This document shows positions 8,392 to 16,940 of a stretch of DNA of 64,000 bases, piece by piece (positions within the stretch are counted from its first letter, which is position 1; the number at the start of each line of letters is the position of its first letter). The stretch comes from Salinicola lusitanus (lineage in GTDB: Bacteria; Pseudomonadota; Gammaproteobacteria; Pseudomonadales; Halomonadaceae). The notes below the pieces were generated by a model. It searched no databases. It was not told the DNA's origin and saw only the letters and a list, made by a program, of their open reading frames with translations. The position numbers were made by a program, and so were the translations under genes. The stretch lies in NCBI RefSeq assembly GCF_003206045.1, contig NZ_PZJM01000015.1:62001-126000 (forward strand), in the 5' to 3' direction.

Positions 8392-9228
8392 ATGTCGGAC
8401 ATAAGCGGCTGTGAGTTGAACATCGCAATGGCAGCAGACCCTCCAGCAACCTGCCCTTCCAGCGGGCCGAAGCCCGATATCGCCGAAGCGCTGGCCGAGG
8501 CCGTGTTCGGCGGGCGCTACGCGATCGGCGCCATGATCCCGCGGGAAGTCGATCTCTGCGAGCGCTTCGGTGTCAGCCGCAGCACCGTTCGCAGTGCGCT
8601 GCAGAAACTGGTCAACGCCGGCTTGCTGGTGCGTATTTCCGGACAGGGGACGCGGGTCTGCGAGCTGGCCTCCTGGCATCTTCTCGATCCCCAGGTCAGC
8701 GCCTGGATGGCACGCTACGCCCGGCCCAACCCACATCTCCAGCGGGAAGTCTTCGCCTTTCGCGTTGCGGTGGAGCCGTTCGTTGCCGGCCTGGCTGCCA
8801 CCCATGCCACCGCCTCGGATCTGCTGGCCATCGAAACCGCCTACGAAGGCATGGCCCGCACGCTCGAGCGCGAGGACCTGCACTGGCAGGGAGAGAGCTA
8901 CAACGCTTACGACGTGGCATTCCACGAGGCGATCTTCGCCGCTTCCCACAACCTGATCTGGGCGCAGATCAGTCATGTGCTCAAACCGGCCATCGCGCTG
9001 ATCGTCGAGCGCTCCAACCAGAGCGCCACGCTGCACAGTGCCAAGGATCTCGCTGACAGCATGACGCGCCACCGGCGGGTGATGGAGGCGATCCGCCTGC
9101 GTCAGCCCCAGCAGGCAGCCGAAGCGGCGCTGTCGGTGCTCAAGCGTACCGGCCGTGACCTCGGCATGGAGGATCTGGTCGAGAATCCGCCGGCGATCGT
9201 GATGCCGTCATCGACCGGAGAGCGGTGA
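8392..9228 (+). CDS. GntR family (FadR subfamily) regulator, probably DgoR-like
   Basis: A 278-residue regulator. The N-terminal winged helix-turn-helix is clear (PREVDLCERFGVSRSTVRSA, then a wing with LVRISGQGTRV). The C-terminal all-helical FCD effector domain has the Asp and His residues that usually bind metal and ligand (AYDVAFHEAIFAASHN and MTRHRRVMEAI). An in-frame TTG lies 12 bases upstream of the chosen ATG, and a second ATG lies at 8428 with no good ribosome site, so the start is uncertain. It is co-directional with dgoD 98 bases downstream, so the likely role is repression of galactonate genes, released by galactonate or a pathway intermediate. Confidence 0.85.
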   Translation: MSDISGCELNIAMAADPPATCPSSGPKPDIAEALAEAVFGGRYAIGAMIPREVDLCERFGVSRSTVRSALQKLVNAGLLVRISGQGTRVCELASWHLLDPQVSAWMARYARPNPHLQREVFAFRVAVEPFVAGLAATHATASDLLAIETAYEGMARTLEREDLHWQGESYNAYDVAFHEAIFAASHNLIWAQISHVLKPAIALIVERSNQSATLHSAKDLADSMTRHRRVMEAIRLRQPQQAAEAALSVLKRTGRDLGMEDLVENPPAIVMPSSTGER

Positions 9229-9326
9229 CGGCGGTGCTCGAGCTACCGACCGCCCTGGCTGCGTCGCCCCGGCTGGCGTCGGCGGGGGCTGAATTGAACG
9301 AATCGCATTGCAGAAAAAGGTGAACC

Positions 9327-10475
9327 ATGAAGATTACCCGCTTGAAGACTTGGCAGGTGCCGCCGCGCTGGTTGTTTCTCAAGATCGAGACCGACGAAGG
9401 CTGCTACGGCTGGGGCGAACCGGTGGTGGAGGGGCGCGCCGCCACGGTGGAGGCCGCCGTACACGAGCTCTCCGACTATCTGATCGGCCAGGACCCGCGC
9501 CGTATCGAGCACTTGTGGAACATCCTCTATCGCGCGGGGTTCTATCGTGGCGGGCCGATCCTGATGAGTGCCATCGCCGGTATCGACCAGGCGCTATGGG
9601 ATCTCAAGGGCCGCGATCTCGGCGTGCCGGTGCATCAACTGCTGGGCGGAGCCTGTCGCGACAGGATGCGGATGTACGCCTGGACCGGCGGCGACAGGCC
9701 CAGCGATGTGGGCGCGGGCGCCAAGGCGCTGGTCGATAAAGGCTTTACCGCGTTCAAGATGAACGGCACCGCCGAGATGGCGATCGTCGACTCTCATGCC
9801 AAGGTGGACGAGGCGGTCGCCCGGGTCGCCGAGGCCCGCGACGCCGTGGGGCCGGATGTCGGTATCGGCATCGACTTCCACGGTCGCGTCCATCGCCCCA
9901 TGGCCAAGGCGCTGCTGCGGGAGCTGGAACCGTATCATCCGATGTTCGTCGAGGAGCCGGTGCTGCCGGAACACCTGCCCAGCCTAAAGCATATCGCCGG
10001 CGGCCTCGGCTACCCCATTGCCACCGGGGAGCGGTTGCACACCCGCTACCAGTTTCGCGATCTGCTGGTCGAGGGCATGGTCGACATCGTCCAGCCCGAT
10101 CTGTCCCACTGCGGCGGTATCAGCGAGGGCATGAAGATCGCCACGCTGGCCTCCTGCTTCGATGTGGCGCTGGCCCCTCACTGCCCGCTGGGACCGTTGA
10201 CGTTGGCGGCTTCTCTACACGTCGATGCCGTCAGCCACAACGCCTTCATCCAGGAGCAGAGCATGGGCATCCACTACAATCGGGACAACGACGTGCTCGA
10301 TTACCTGGTGGACAAGAACGCCCTGGCCATCGAGGACGGCTACTGTGCGATCCCTCAGGGCCCCGGGTTGGGGGTCGAGATCGACGAAGCGTTCGTCGAG
10401 GAGCGTTCCAAGGTCGGTCACCGCTGGCGTAACCCCGTCTGGACCCATGAAGATGGTTCCGTCGCGGAATGGTAA
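9327..10475 (+). CDS. dgoD: D-galactonate dehydratase
   Basis: A 382-residue enolase-superfamily enzyme that dehydrates D-galactonate to 2-keto-3-deoxy-galactonate. All catalytic positions known from E. coli DgoD occur at the same numbers: metal ligands D183, E209 and E235, and the bases H185 (GIDFHGR) and H285 (APHCPLGP). The length equals the E. coli enzyme. A good AGGTGA site precedes the ATG. It is the first catabolic gene after the GntR regulator; the aldolase and kinase follow after a 286-base gap. In E. coli order the kinase and aldolase come before dgoD, so the order is rearranged here. Confidence 0.96.
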   Translation: MKITRLKTWQVPPRWLFLKIETDEGCYGWGEPVVEGRAATVEAAVHELSDYLIGQDPRRIEHLWNILYRAGFYRGGPILMSAIAGIDQALWDLKGRDLGVPVHQLLGGACRDRMRMYAWTGGDRPSDVGAGAKALVDKGFTAFKMNGTAEMAIVDSHAKVDEAVARVAEARDAVGPDVGIGIDFHGRVHRPMAKALLRELEPYHPMFVEEPVLPEHLPSLKHIAGGLGYPIATGERLHTRYQFRDLLVEGMVDIVQPDLSHCGGISEGMKIATLASCFDVALAPHCPLGPLTLAASLHVDAVSHNAFIQEQSMGIHYNRDNDVLDYLVDKNALAIEDGYCAIPQGPGLGVEIDEAFVEERSKVGHRWRNPVWTHEDGSVAEW

Positions 10476-10761
10476 CGGCACACTCGATAGCCGCCTGCGC
10501 GAGTGAATCGCCGTGTTGCCCGGTGCGCGAACTCCTCACATATACCCCATATGCTCCGGGTTCTGTGCGCCGGGCGCCTTGCGCTTCAGCTCGCTCGGCT
10601 GGCTCTCGAGCGCACCGTACTGGGCGCTCAGCCGTCTTTGCTCGCCGACGCAGAGCCTCCAGGAAAATGTGGTCCGGCTGGCTCTCGAGCGCTACATGCT
10701 GATGCTCTGCTGGCTGCGCTCCAACGCGCGGCCCTAGACTGGCCGAAACGAGGAGAGAGAA
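10476..10761. other. 286-base gap between dgoD and dgoA with an 18-bp direct repeat
   Basis: No convincing gene. CGGCTGGCTCTCGAGCGC occurs at 10596-10613 and again at 10675-10692, 79 bases apart. A CATAT/ATATG inverted repeat flanks CCCC at 10539-10553. Open frames crossing the gap read into dgoA in the wrong frame and have no ribosome site. A short GAGGAGAGAG site belongs to dgoA. Confidence 0.6.
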
Positions 10762-11448
10762 ATGAACGAGACACGCAAATTCGCCCTGGAGGCGGCGCTG
10801 CGCGAACGGCCGTTGGTGGCGATCCTGCGCGGGATCACGCCGGAAGAGATCGACGCCGTGTTCGACGCGCTGGTGGCGGCGGGGTTCAAGCTGATCGAGA
10901 TCCCGCTCAACTCCCCGCGGGCGTGGGACAGCATCGCCGCGATCGCCAGGCGCTGTCCGGACGATGTCGTGATCGGGGCGGGCACGGTGCTGGACCCGAT
11001 GCACGCCGAGCGGCTGGCCGATCTCGATGCGCCGCTGCTGATCACACCCAATACCGACCCGGAGGTGATTCGGGCCGGTGTCGAGCACGGCCTGGCACCG
11101 ATGATCGGCTGCATGACGCCGAGCGAGGCGCTGGCCGCGGCCAAGGCCGGGGCGACGGCGCTCAAGCTGTTCCCGGCGGCACGCCTGGGCACGGGCTACT
11201 TCAAGGATATCAGTGCGATCCTGCCCAAGGGCCTGCCGGTGCTGGCGGTCGGCGGCATCGACAAGAGCAACATGAGCGAGTGGCACGCCTTCGGGGTGGC
11301 CGGCTTCGGCTTCGGCAGCAACCTCTACAAGCCGGGACGCAAGGCGGCGGAAGTCGGCGAGATCGCGGCCGAGCTGGTCGCGGAGTGGCGTCGGCTGCTC
11401 GAAGTCGCGCACCACGCGGAGCAGATGGAACGCGAGGCGGATGCATGA
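10762..11448 (+). CDS. dgoA: 2-dehydro-3-deoxy-6-phosphogalactonate aldolase
   Basis: A 228-residue class I aldolase of the KDPG/KDPGal family that splits 2-keto-3-deoxy-6-phosphogalactonate into pyruvate and glyceraldehyde 3-phosphate. The Schiff-base lysine is K135 in ATALKLFPA, and the general base glutamate is E46 in KLIEIPLNSP. PLVAILRG, GAGTVLD and the phosphate-binding GGIDKSNM are also present. IEIPLNS is the KDPGal form, which separates it from Eda (typically IEVTLRT). At the 3' end it overlaps the kinase start (ATGA), so kinase and aldolase are translationally coupled. The C-terminal 15 residues are a charged tail not essential to the fold. Confidence 0.95.
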   Translation: MNETRKFALEAALRERPLVAILRGITPEEIDAVFDALVAAGFKLIEIPLNSPRAWDSIAAIARRCPDDVVIGAGTVLDPMHAERLADLDAPLLITPNTDPEVIRAGVEHGLAPMIGCMTPSEALAAAKAGATALKLFPAARLGTGYFKDISAILPKGLPVLAVGGIDKSNMSEWHAFGVAGFGFGSNLYKPGRKAAEVGEIAAELVAEWRRLLEVAHHAEQMEREADA

Positions 11449-12446
11449 GTGGCGAGGCACCGGCGCGCCTGATCGTCATCGACTGGGGAACCAGCAACTT
11501 CCGCGCCTTTCTGGTCGACACCGCCAGCGGCGAGGTGCTGGACAGCCGGCGTTCGGCCTCCGGTCTGCGCGCGCTGACTCAGCGCGAATTCCCCCACTAC
11601 TGCGCGTCGCAGACCGACGACTGGCGGGAGGGCGGCGGCGCGGCTTCGGGCGCTAAGGGCGCGGCTTCAGGCGCTAAGGGCGCGGCTTCGGGTGCTGGAG
11701 GCGCGGCTTCGGGCGCTAAAAAAATCCCGGTCTACCTGGCCGGCATGGTCGGTTCCGCGCGGGGCTGGCACGAGGCGCCGCAGCTGGAACTCCCGGTCTC
11801 CGCCGCCGATCTGGCCCAGAACGTGGTCGCCGCGCCGGGCCTCGACAACGTCTGGATCGTGCCGGGGGTCAAGCAGGTGACCCCGGCCCACGTCGACGTG
11901 ATGCGCGGGGAGGAGGTTCAGGCCTTTGGCGCCCTGGCGCTTGCTGGCGTGGACGGTGGCGACTGCTGCCTGCCGGGTACCCACAGCAAGTGGGCGCGCC
12001 TCGATGCCGGCCGCATGACGGCGTTTACCACCATGATGACCGGCGAGCTCTACCACGCGGTGCGTTTCCACACCCTGCCGGGAGAGCCGGCCCGTGAAGA
12101 CGCGCCGTTCGACGAGGGCGCGTTTCGCCTCGGCGTTTCCCGCGCCGGCTGCCCCGGGGGCGTGATGCATGCTCTGTTCGAAGCCCGCAGCCGCCATCTC
12201 TACGCCGGGCTCGAATCGCCGCAGATCGGCAGCTTTCTCTCCGGCGTCTTGATCGGCGAGGAGGTAAGGGCCATGCAAGCGGCTCGTCGCGAACTCGACA
12301 AGGTGTATCTCGTCGGCGCCGACTCGCTGCGGCAGAGTTATACCCTGGCGCTGGAGGCCGCCGGGATCGCGGTCGAGGCGATCGATAGCGACCGTGCGAC
12401 CCTGGCCGGCGTCATCGCGATCGCGGCAAGACACGCCCGCGACTGA
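11445..12446 (+). CDS. dgoK: 2-dehydro-3-deoxygalactonokinase
   Basis: A 333-residue sugar kinase (DgoK family) that phosphorylates 2-keto-3-deoxygalactonate with ATP. The N-terminal phosphate-binding IDWGTSNFRAFLVD is intact, as are PGTHSKWA and GSFLSGVLIGEE. Typical relatives are about 290-330 residues. The unusual feature is an inserted low-complexity run at residues 65-92, four copies of a seven-residue unit (GAASGAK). It sits between the first substrate loop and the strand KIPVYLAGMVGS, probably as a surface loop. The reading frame is kept, so the gene is probably functional. The start overlaps the aldolase stop. Confidence 0.93.
   Translation: MSGEAPARLIVIDWGTSNFRAFLVDTASGEVLDSRRSASGLRALTQREFPHYCASQTDDWREGGGAASGAKGAASGAKGAASGAGGAASGAKKIPVYLAGMVGSARGWHEAPQLELPVSAADLAQNVVAAPGLDNVWIVPGVKQVTPAHVDVMRGEEVQAFGALALAGVDGGDCCLPGTHSKWARLDAGRMTAFTTMMTGELYHAVRFHTLPGEPAREDAPFDEGAFRLGVSRAGCPGGVMHALFEARSRHLYAGLESPQIGSFLSGVLIGEEVRAMQAARRELDKVYLVGADSLRQSYTLALEAAGIAVEAIDSDRATLAGVIAIAARHARD
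11637..11720 (+). repeat. 21-bp tandem repeat (4 units) inside dgoK
   Basis: Four near-identical 21-base units, each beginning about GGCGCGGCTTCGGGCGCTAA, encode GAASGAK, GAASGAK, GAASGAG, GAASGAK. Unit length is a multiple of three, so copy-number change by slippage would not shift the frame. Confidence 0.95.
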
Positions 12447-12466
12447 TACCCCCGTGTCGCGAGCCG

Positions 12467-12491
12467 CCAGCGCGCCAAAATGGTGCGCTGG
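12467..12491 (+). terminator. Hairpin after dgoK, possible terminator
   Basis: CCAGCGCGCCA pairs with TGGTGCGCTGG across an AAA loop with one G-T wobble. It begins 21 bases after the dgoK stop. There is no T-run. A second hairpin, GGAGCCG/CGGCTCC, lies near 12525-12542. The rest of the gap to 12654 shows no gene. Confidence 0.45.
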
Positions 12492-12653
12492 CCCCCGCGC
12501 CCATGGGCCGGCAGCACCGCCGAGGAGCCGTATCCGGCTCCCATGGCGCGAGCCGTCGTGTTTGGCATGATACGTGCTACCTTCACCTATACGACTGCCG
12601 ACAAGCAGCCGATCGCGTACGACATGACGAGGTGATGCGATGCGGGTGAAGCC

Positions 12654-13520
12654 ATGACACAGCCGACCTTGAACAAGCCACCGTTGCTGGTGTTCACCGA
12701 TCTCGACGGGTCGTTGCTGGACCACGATACCTACGACTGGCAGCCTGCCGCTTCGTGGCTGCAGCGTCTCGAGCAGCGGGCGATCCCGGTCATCCCCACC
12801 ACCAGCAAGACCCGTGCCGAACTGCTGGCACTCCGCCAGGAGCTGGGGCTGGAGCAGACACCCTTCATCGCCGAGAACGGCGCCGTAATCGGCCTGCCGC
12901 CAGCCTGGCAGCATGCGCGACTGGATCGTGACCCGGCCTCGCCGGACGGCCTGGTGGTCAAGACCCCGAGCATGGATGTCGACTTCATCCGACGCCGTCT
13001 GGATGTGGTGCGCGAGCGCCATGGCCTGCGCTTCCGCCGAATGGGGGAGATGGAGCTGGCCGAGGTTCGGGAGCTCACGGGGCTCAGTGCTGTCGCTGCC
13101 GAGCAGGCGATGAGTCGGGAAGGGAGCGAACCGCTGGTGTGGGAGGACGACGACACCAAACTGCAAGCTTTGCATGAGACCCTGCGCGTCGATGGCCTGC
13201 GCCTGACCCGAGGCGGCCGGTTCTGGCATGTCATGGGCGCGGTCGACAAGGGGCAGGCCGCCGAATGGCTGCTGGCCCGGTTCGAGTCGTTACGTGGCTA
13301 TCGGCCGAGGACGCTGGGTCTCGGTGATGGGCCCAACGATCTGGCGCTGCTGTCGACGACGGACATGGCCGTCATCATTGCCGCCCATCATGGCCAGCCG
13401 ATGACCCTGGCGAGTGCCCGGGTCTATCGAACGCAAGCGCGAGGGCCGGCCGGTTGGTCGGAGGGTGTCGCGCATTGGCTGGCCCAGGAGCCGGGATGGG
13501 AGAGTGGCGAGCCGCAGTAG
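12654..13520 (+). CDS. Glucosyl-3-phosphoglycerate phosphatase (mannosyl-3-phosphoglycerate phosphatase family, HAD-IIB)
   Basis: A 288-residue HAD phosphatase of the MpgP/YedP type. Motif I is FTDLDGSLLD with the nucleophile D16 and acid D18, motif II is PTTSKTRAE (T50, S51), the family lysine lies near K199, and motif IV is GLGDGPNDLAL (224-229). It precedes glucosyl-3-phosphoglycerate synthase by 70 bases on the same strand, so the probable substrate is glucosyl-3-phosphoglycerate and the product is glucosylglycerate, a compatible solute. Relatives act on both the mannosyl and glucosyl forms; the neighbouring synthase decides the call. An upstream in-frame start was not seen. Confidence 0.85.
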   Translation: MTQPTLNKPPLLVFTDLDGSLLDHDTYDWQPAASWLQRLEQRAIPVIPTTSKTRAELLALRQELGLEQTPFIAENGAVIGLPPAWQHARLDRDPASPDGLVVKTPSMDVDFIRRRLDVVRERHGLRFRRMGEMELAEVRELTGLSAVAAEQAMSREGSEPLVWEDDDTKLQALHETLRVDGLRLTRGGRFWHVMGAVDKGQAAEWLLARFESLRGYRPRTLGLGDGPNDLALLSTTDMAVIIAAHHGQPMTLASARVYRTQARGPAGWSEGVAHWLAQEPGWESGEPQ

Positions 13521-13589
13521 TCGAAGATATCGACCTGATGACAGGCGTCACGGATCGACGCCAAAACGACAATACGAAGAGGGTACTTC

Positions 13590-14810
13590 ATGAGTGATTT
13601 TTATCAGAACGGTATCATTACCAATTTCCACAACCTGACGCGGCGCTCGGTGGAAGCCCTGGAGAACGATCTCAAACGGTTCTCCCGCACTCGGCCGATG
13701 GGGCTGATTCTGCCATCGCTCTACTCCGAGCTGGAGGGGCCGGCGCTCTCGCACATCGTCGACGAACTGTGCAAGGTGCCTTATCTCAGCGAAATCGTCA
13801 TCGGTCTCGATCGCGCCGATCGCGAGCAGTTTCTCAAGGCGCGGGAGTTCTTCTCGCGCCTGCCTCAGCACCACCGCATCCTGTGGAACGACGGCCCACG
13901 ACTCCAGGCCCTCCAGCAGGAGCTGGCGCAGGAGAACCTGGCGCCCCTGGAGCCGGGCAAGGGCTGCAACGTCTGGTACTGCTCCGGTTACGTCCGCGCA
14001 TCCGGTAAGGCCGAGGCGGTCGCGCTCCACGACTGCGATATCGTCACCTACGACCGCGGCCTCCTGGCGCGGTTGATCTACCCGGTGGCCAACCCGCGCT
14101 TCCACTACGAGTTCTGCAAGGGCTACTACTCCCGAATCGCCTCCGGCAAGCTCAACGGCCGGGTGGCGCGATTGATGGTCACGCCGCTGATCCGGGCCTT
14201 CAAGATGATCTATGGGCCGCTGCCTTACCTCGACTATCTCGACAGCTACCGCTATCCGCTATCCGGCGAATTCTCCATGCGCGCCGACGTGCTGGACGGC
14301 ATTCGCATTCCCAGCGACTGGGGCCTGGAGATCGGCGTGCTCTCCGAGGTTCACCGGAACTTCTCGACCAAGCGCCTGTGCCAGGTGGATATCGCCGACG
14401 CCTACGACCACAAGCATCAGCCGGTCTCCGAGGAGGACCCCAGCGGCGGGCTCAACCGGATGAGCATGGACATCGCCAAGGCGATGTATCGCAAACTGGC
14501 GACGCTGGGGGTGGAGATGAGCGTCGAGAGCTTCCGTACGGTCAAGGCCACCTACTATCGCGTGGCGCTGGACCTGATCGAGGCCTACGACCACGATGCC
14601 GCCATGAACGGGCTCAAACTGGACCGCCACAGTGAAGAGGCCGCCGTGGAGCTGTTCGCCGACAATATCATGCAGGCTGGCGCCGCCTTCTTCGAATCCC
14701 CGCGGGACAAGCCTTTCATTCCCAGCTGGAACCGGGTCCAGGCGGCGATTCCCGACCTCCAGGATCGGCTGTTCGAAGCGGTGGAGCTGGATAACGCCGG
14801 CCAGGTGTAG
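13590..14810 (+). CDS. gpgS: Glucosyl-3-phosphoglycerate synthase (GT81)
   Basis: A 406-residue GT-A fold glycosyltransferase. The nucleotide-sugar entry motif is LILPSLYSELEG (about 39-50). A GKGCN loop (123-127) and the metal-binding DCD at 148-150 (ALHDCDIVTYDR) follow. The later ADAYDHKHQ holds the His that often completes the metal site. It transfers glucose from an NDP-glucose to 3-phosphoglycerate in the cytosol. The length matches archaeal and gammaproteobacterial GpgS rather than the shorter mycobacterial form. It lies directly downstream of the phosphatase and ends at a strong hairpin shared with a convergent phosphorylase. Regulation by osmotic stress is expected, but no operator is visible. 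Confidence 0.92.
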   Translation: MSDFYQNGIITNFHNLTRRSVEALENDLKRFSRTRPMGLILPSLYSELEGPALSHIVDELCKVPYLSEIVIGLDRADREQFLKAREFFSRLPQHHRILWNDGPRLQALQQELAQENLAPLEPGKGCNVWYCSGYVRASGKAEAVALHDCDIVTYDRGLLARLIYPVANPRFHYEFCKGYYSRIASGKLNGRVARLMVTPLIRAFKMIYGPLPYLDYLDSYRYPLSGEFSMRADVLDGIRIPSDWGLEIGVLSEVHRNFSTKRLCQVDIADAYDHKHQPVSEEDPSGGLNRMSMDIAKAMYRKLATLGVEMSVESFRTVKATYYRVALDLIEAYDHDAAMNGLKLDRHSEEAAVELFADNIMQAGAAFFESPRDKPFIPSWNRVQAAIPDLQDRLFEAVELDNAGQV

Positions 14811-14844
14811 GCGGGATGCGTTCGCTTGCCGGGAGTCGGGCCAC

Positions 14845-14877
14845 GGCCGGTGAGAGTCGAAGCGACTCTCACCGGCC
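14845..14877. terminator. Bidirectional hairpin between gpgS and the phosphorylase
   Basis: A perfect 15-bp stem, GGCCGGTGAGAGTCG / CGACTCTCACCGGCC, with loop AAG. It sits in the 81-base gap between convergent stop codons. There are no clear T-runs on either side, but position and stability fit a two-way terminator. Confidence 0.8.
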
Positions 14878-14891
14878 ATCGCGGGAACCGC

Positions 14892-16697
14892 TCAGGGCTG
14901 GACCAGCCACAGGCTGCGGTAGGGCCGCAGGATGTCGCGCTCGTCGGGATGCGGGCTCCAGCGCTTGCCATCCTTGAGCACGTCGTACCACTCGCCACCG
15001 TTCAGCTCGTCGATCTCCAGCGGCTGGCGCGTGTCACTGATATTGTAGATCGCCAGCAGGCGGCGCCCGTTGGCGAGCGGTCCGCGTTCGATGGCGAAGA
15101 TGCCGGGCGGCGTGTCGAGCACTCGCTGAGCGGCTTCGGGATGAAAGCAGGGCTCGTTGGCGCGAATGTTGAGTCGTCGCTTCAGCGAGGTGAACGCCTC
15201 GCGGGTCGGCGTGCTGCGGCTGTCGATGAGTTCGTCGAGCTCCTCCTTGGGCCAGCGCCGACGGTTGATCGAGCGCAGTTTGCCACTACGTTCCACGCCG
15301 CCGTGGTCGTTGAGGGTCGCGGTCAGGCTATGGAAATAGACGCCGGGTATCCCCTGTAGCGCCAGCATCAGGTTCTGGCTGCAGAGGAAACGCTCGACCT
15401 GCCACGCATCGGCGCCGCGACGCGTCCCCTTCATTGCGTCGTAGTAGGTGATGTTGATCTCGTAGGGCGAGTCGCTACCGTCGGCGTTGGTCTTCATGCT
15501 GACGTAGCCGCCGAAGCGGTGCATCAGTTCGAGCATGATCTCCAGTTCGTGAGATGGCAGCAGACCCTCGAGGGCCCTGACGCCGATACCGTCGTGGCTG
15601 GCGGTGAAGTTGAAGTAGGTACAGCCCGGTGGCAGCGTCGGCAGGCTGCGCGCCCAGTCGGCCAGCGTGGTGGCGTCTCCGCTGGTCAGCGTGTGTACCA
15701 GCAGAGGCGGCAGCGTGAACTGGTAGATCATGTGCGCTTCGTCGGGCATCGACGGCGATTCTTCGTCGTGGCCCTCGGCCTGAGGCTCCGGAGCCAGGCG
15801 TTCCAGGCCGAAGTAGCTCATGTTCTCTTGATGTGGCACGTTGGTCTCGGTGATCAGCAGCGTTCCCGGTGCCATGAAGTCGAGAATCGCCCGCAGCAGG
15901 CGGACGATGGCGTGCGTCTGGGGCAGATGCACACAGGGGGTACCAACCTCCTTCCACAGGTAGGTGATGGCGTCGAGGCGAATGATGCGCGCGCCCTGCT
16001 GGACGTAATAGAGCAGGATGCCGATGAATTCGAGCAGTACGTCCGGATTGGCGAAATTGAGGTCGATCTGGTCTTCGGAGAAGGTCGCCCACAGGTGGCG
16101 TGTTCCGCGACGTGTCGATACCGGCACCAGGAGAGGCGAATTGCGTGGCCGCGTAACCATGGAGAGATCCGTCTCCGGGTCCATCTCGATGAAGTAGTCG
16201 CGCCCCGGCTGCGTGCCCGAGAGGTAGTCGATGAACCAGAGTGAATCGCGCGAGACATGATTGATGACGAGATCGACCATCAAGTCCACTCGCGAGGCGA
16301 GCCGGCGGATATCCTGCCAGTCTCCGAGCTTGGGGTTCACCTCGCGATAATGGATCACCGAAAAGCCGTCGTCGCTGCTCCAGGGGAAGAACGGCAGGAT
16401 ATGCAGGCCACTGAACGTCCCGTTCAGACGAGTGGCGAGAAAGTCATCCATTACCTCGAGTGGCGGCCGTTCTCCATCGATGATGGTGTCGCCATAAGTG
16501 ATCAGAATCTGATCGCGCTCACTCCAGGTGGGGCGTGGCAAGGTATCCAGTGCACTGCGTTGGTGCATCAGCAACGTCATCAGGCGTCGCATGATCTCGT
16601 CGCGGCGGGGTCCATATACCTCTTCCAGGCGCGCGCTGGCGCGGGCCATGAAGGCTTCCTCGGAAAGGGCGGGATAATTCGCGGCACGACTGGGCAT
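14892..16697 (-). CDS. Glucosylglycerate phosphorylase (GH13_18, sucrose phosphorylase-like)
   Basis: A 601-residue (beta/alpha)8 enzyme. Region I is LVINHVSR, the nucleophile is D242 in RIIRLDAITYLWKE, the acid/base is E284 in LLITETNVPH, and the last region is FTASHDGIGVR. RLDAITYLWKEVGT is the glucosylglycerate-type form, unlike the sucrose phosphorylase form. It reversibly splits glucosylglycerate with phosphate into glucose 1-phosphate and glycerate. I took the ATG at 16697 because AAGGA lies about eight bases ahead of it; an in-frame TTG lies at 16769. Its neighbours make the same solute, so it is probably the recovery enzyme when osmotic stress falls. Sucrose phosphorylase is the alternative reading. 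Confidence 0.87.
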   Translation of the reverse strand: MPSRAANYPALSEEAFMARASARLEEVYGPRRDEIMRRLMTLLMHQRSALDTLPRPTWSERDQILITYGDTIIDGERPPLEVMDDFLATRLNGTFSGLHILPFFPWSSDDGFSVIHYREVNPKLGDWQDIRRLASRVDLMVDLVINHVSRDSLWFIDYLSGTQPGRDYFIEMDPETDLSMVTRPRNSPLLVPVSTRRGTRHLWATFSEDQIDLNFANPDVLLEFIGILLYYVQQGARIIRLDAITYLWKEVGTPCVHLPQTHAIVRLLRAILDFMAPGTLLITETNVPHQENMSYFGLERLAPEPQAEGHDEESPSMPDEAHMIYQFTLPPLLVHTLTSGDATTLADWARSLPTLPPGCTYFNFTASHDGIGVRALEGLLPSHELEIMLELMHRFGGYVSMKTNADGSDSPYEINITYYDAMKGTRRGADAWQVERFLCSQNLMLALQGIPGVYFHSLTATLNDHGGVERSGKLRSINRRRWPKEELDELIDSRSTPTREAFTSLKRRLNIRANEPCFHPEAAQRVLDTPPGIFAIERGPLANGRRLLAIYNISDTRQPLEIDELNGGEWYDVLKDGKRWSPHPDERDILRPYRSLWLVQP

Positions 16698-16757
16698 GGG
16701 CGATTCCTTGGTATCGGCGGTTGACGTACGCGGCCTGGGATTCAAGGCTTCGTTGTT

Positions 16758-16778
16758 AAGGATTGTCACAACATCCTT
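16758..16778. promoter_or_regulatory. Inverted repeat AAGGAT-N9-ATCCTT upstream of the phosphorylase
   Basis: AAGGAT (16758-16763) and ATCCTT (16773-16778) form a six-base inverted repeat, with partial pairing inside. It lies 61 bases ahead of the phosphorylase ATG in the divergent gap with nrdR, a plausible place for an operator. No other structure seen in this gap. Confidence 0.25.
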
Positions 16779-16940
16779 GCAGAAGATGGGCCAACATCAA
16801 AATCGCCAAGGTTTTTCCGCGTGTTTCCGCTATGTTGCCCAAACCGGTACACTCTGCTCTCTCATACGGCACCGTTACCGCATTCATCAACAAGAGGGGC
16901 GATTACGCTCATCGCCCACGCTGACAGGTAGACCCCGACG

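Noticed and set aside
10503-11444. A long open frame leading into dgoK
   Set aside because: It runs through dgoA in the wrong frame and through the dgoD-dgoA gap with no ribosome site; the true dgoK starts at the ATG overlapping the dgoA stop.
14892-16697. Sucrose phosphorylase
   Set aside because: The nucleophile block (RLDAITYLWKE) and the link with glucosylglycerate synthesis genes fit glucosylglycerate phosphorylase better; sucrose activity remains possible as a side reaction.
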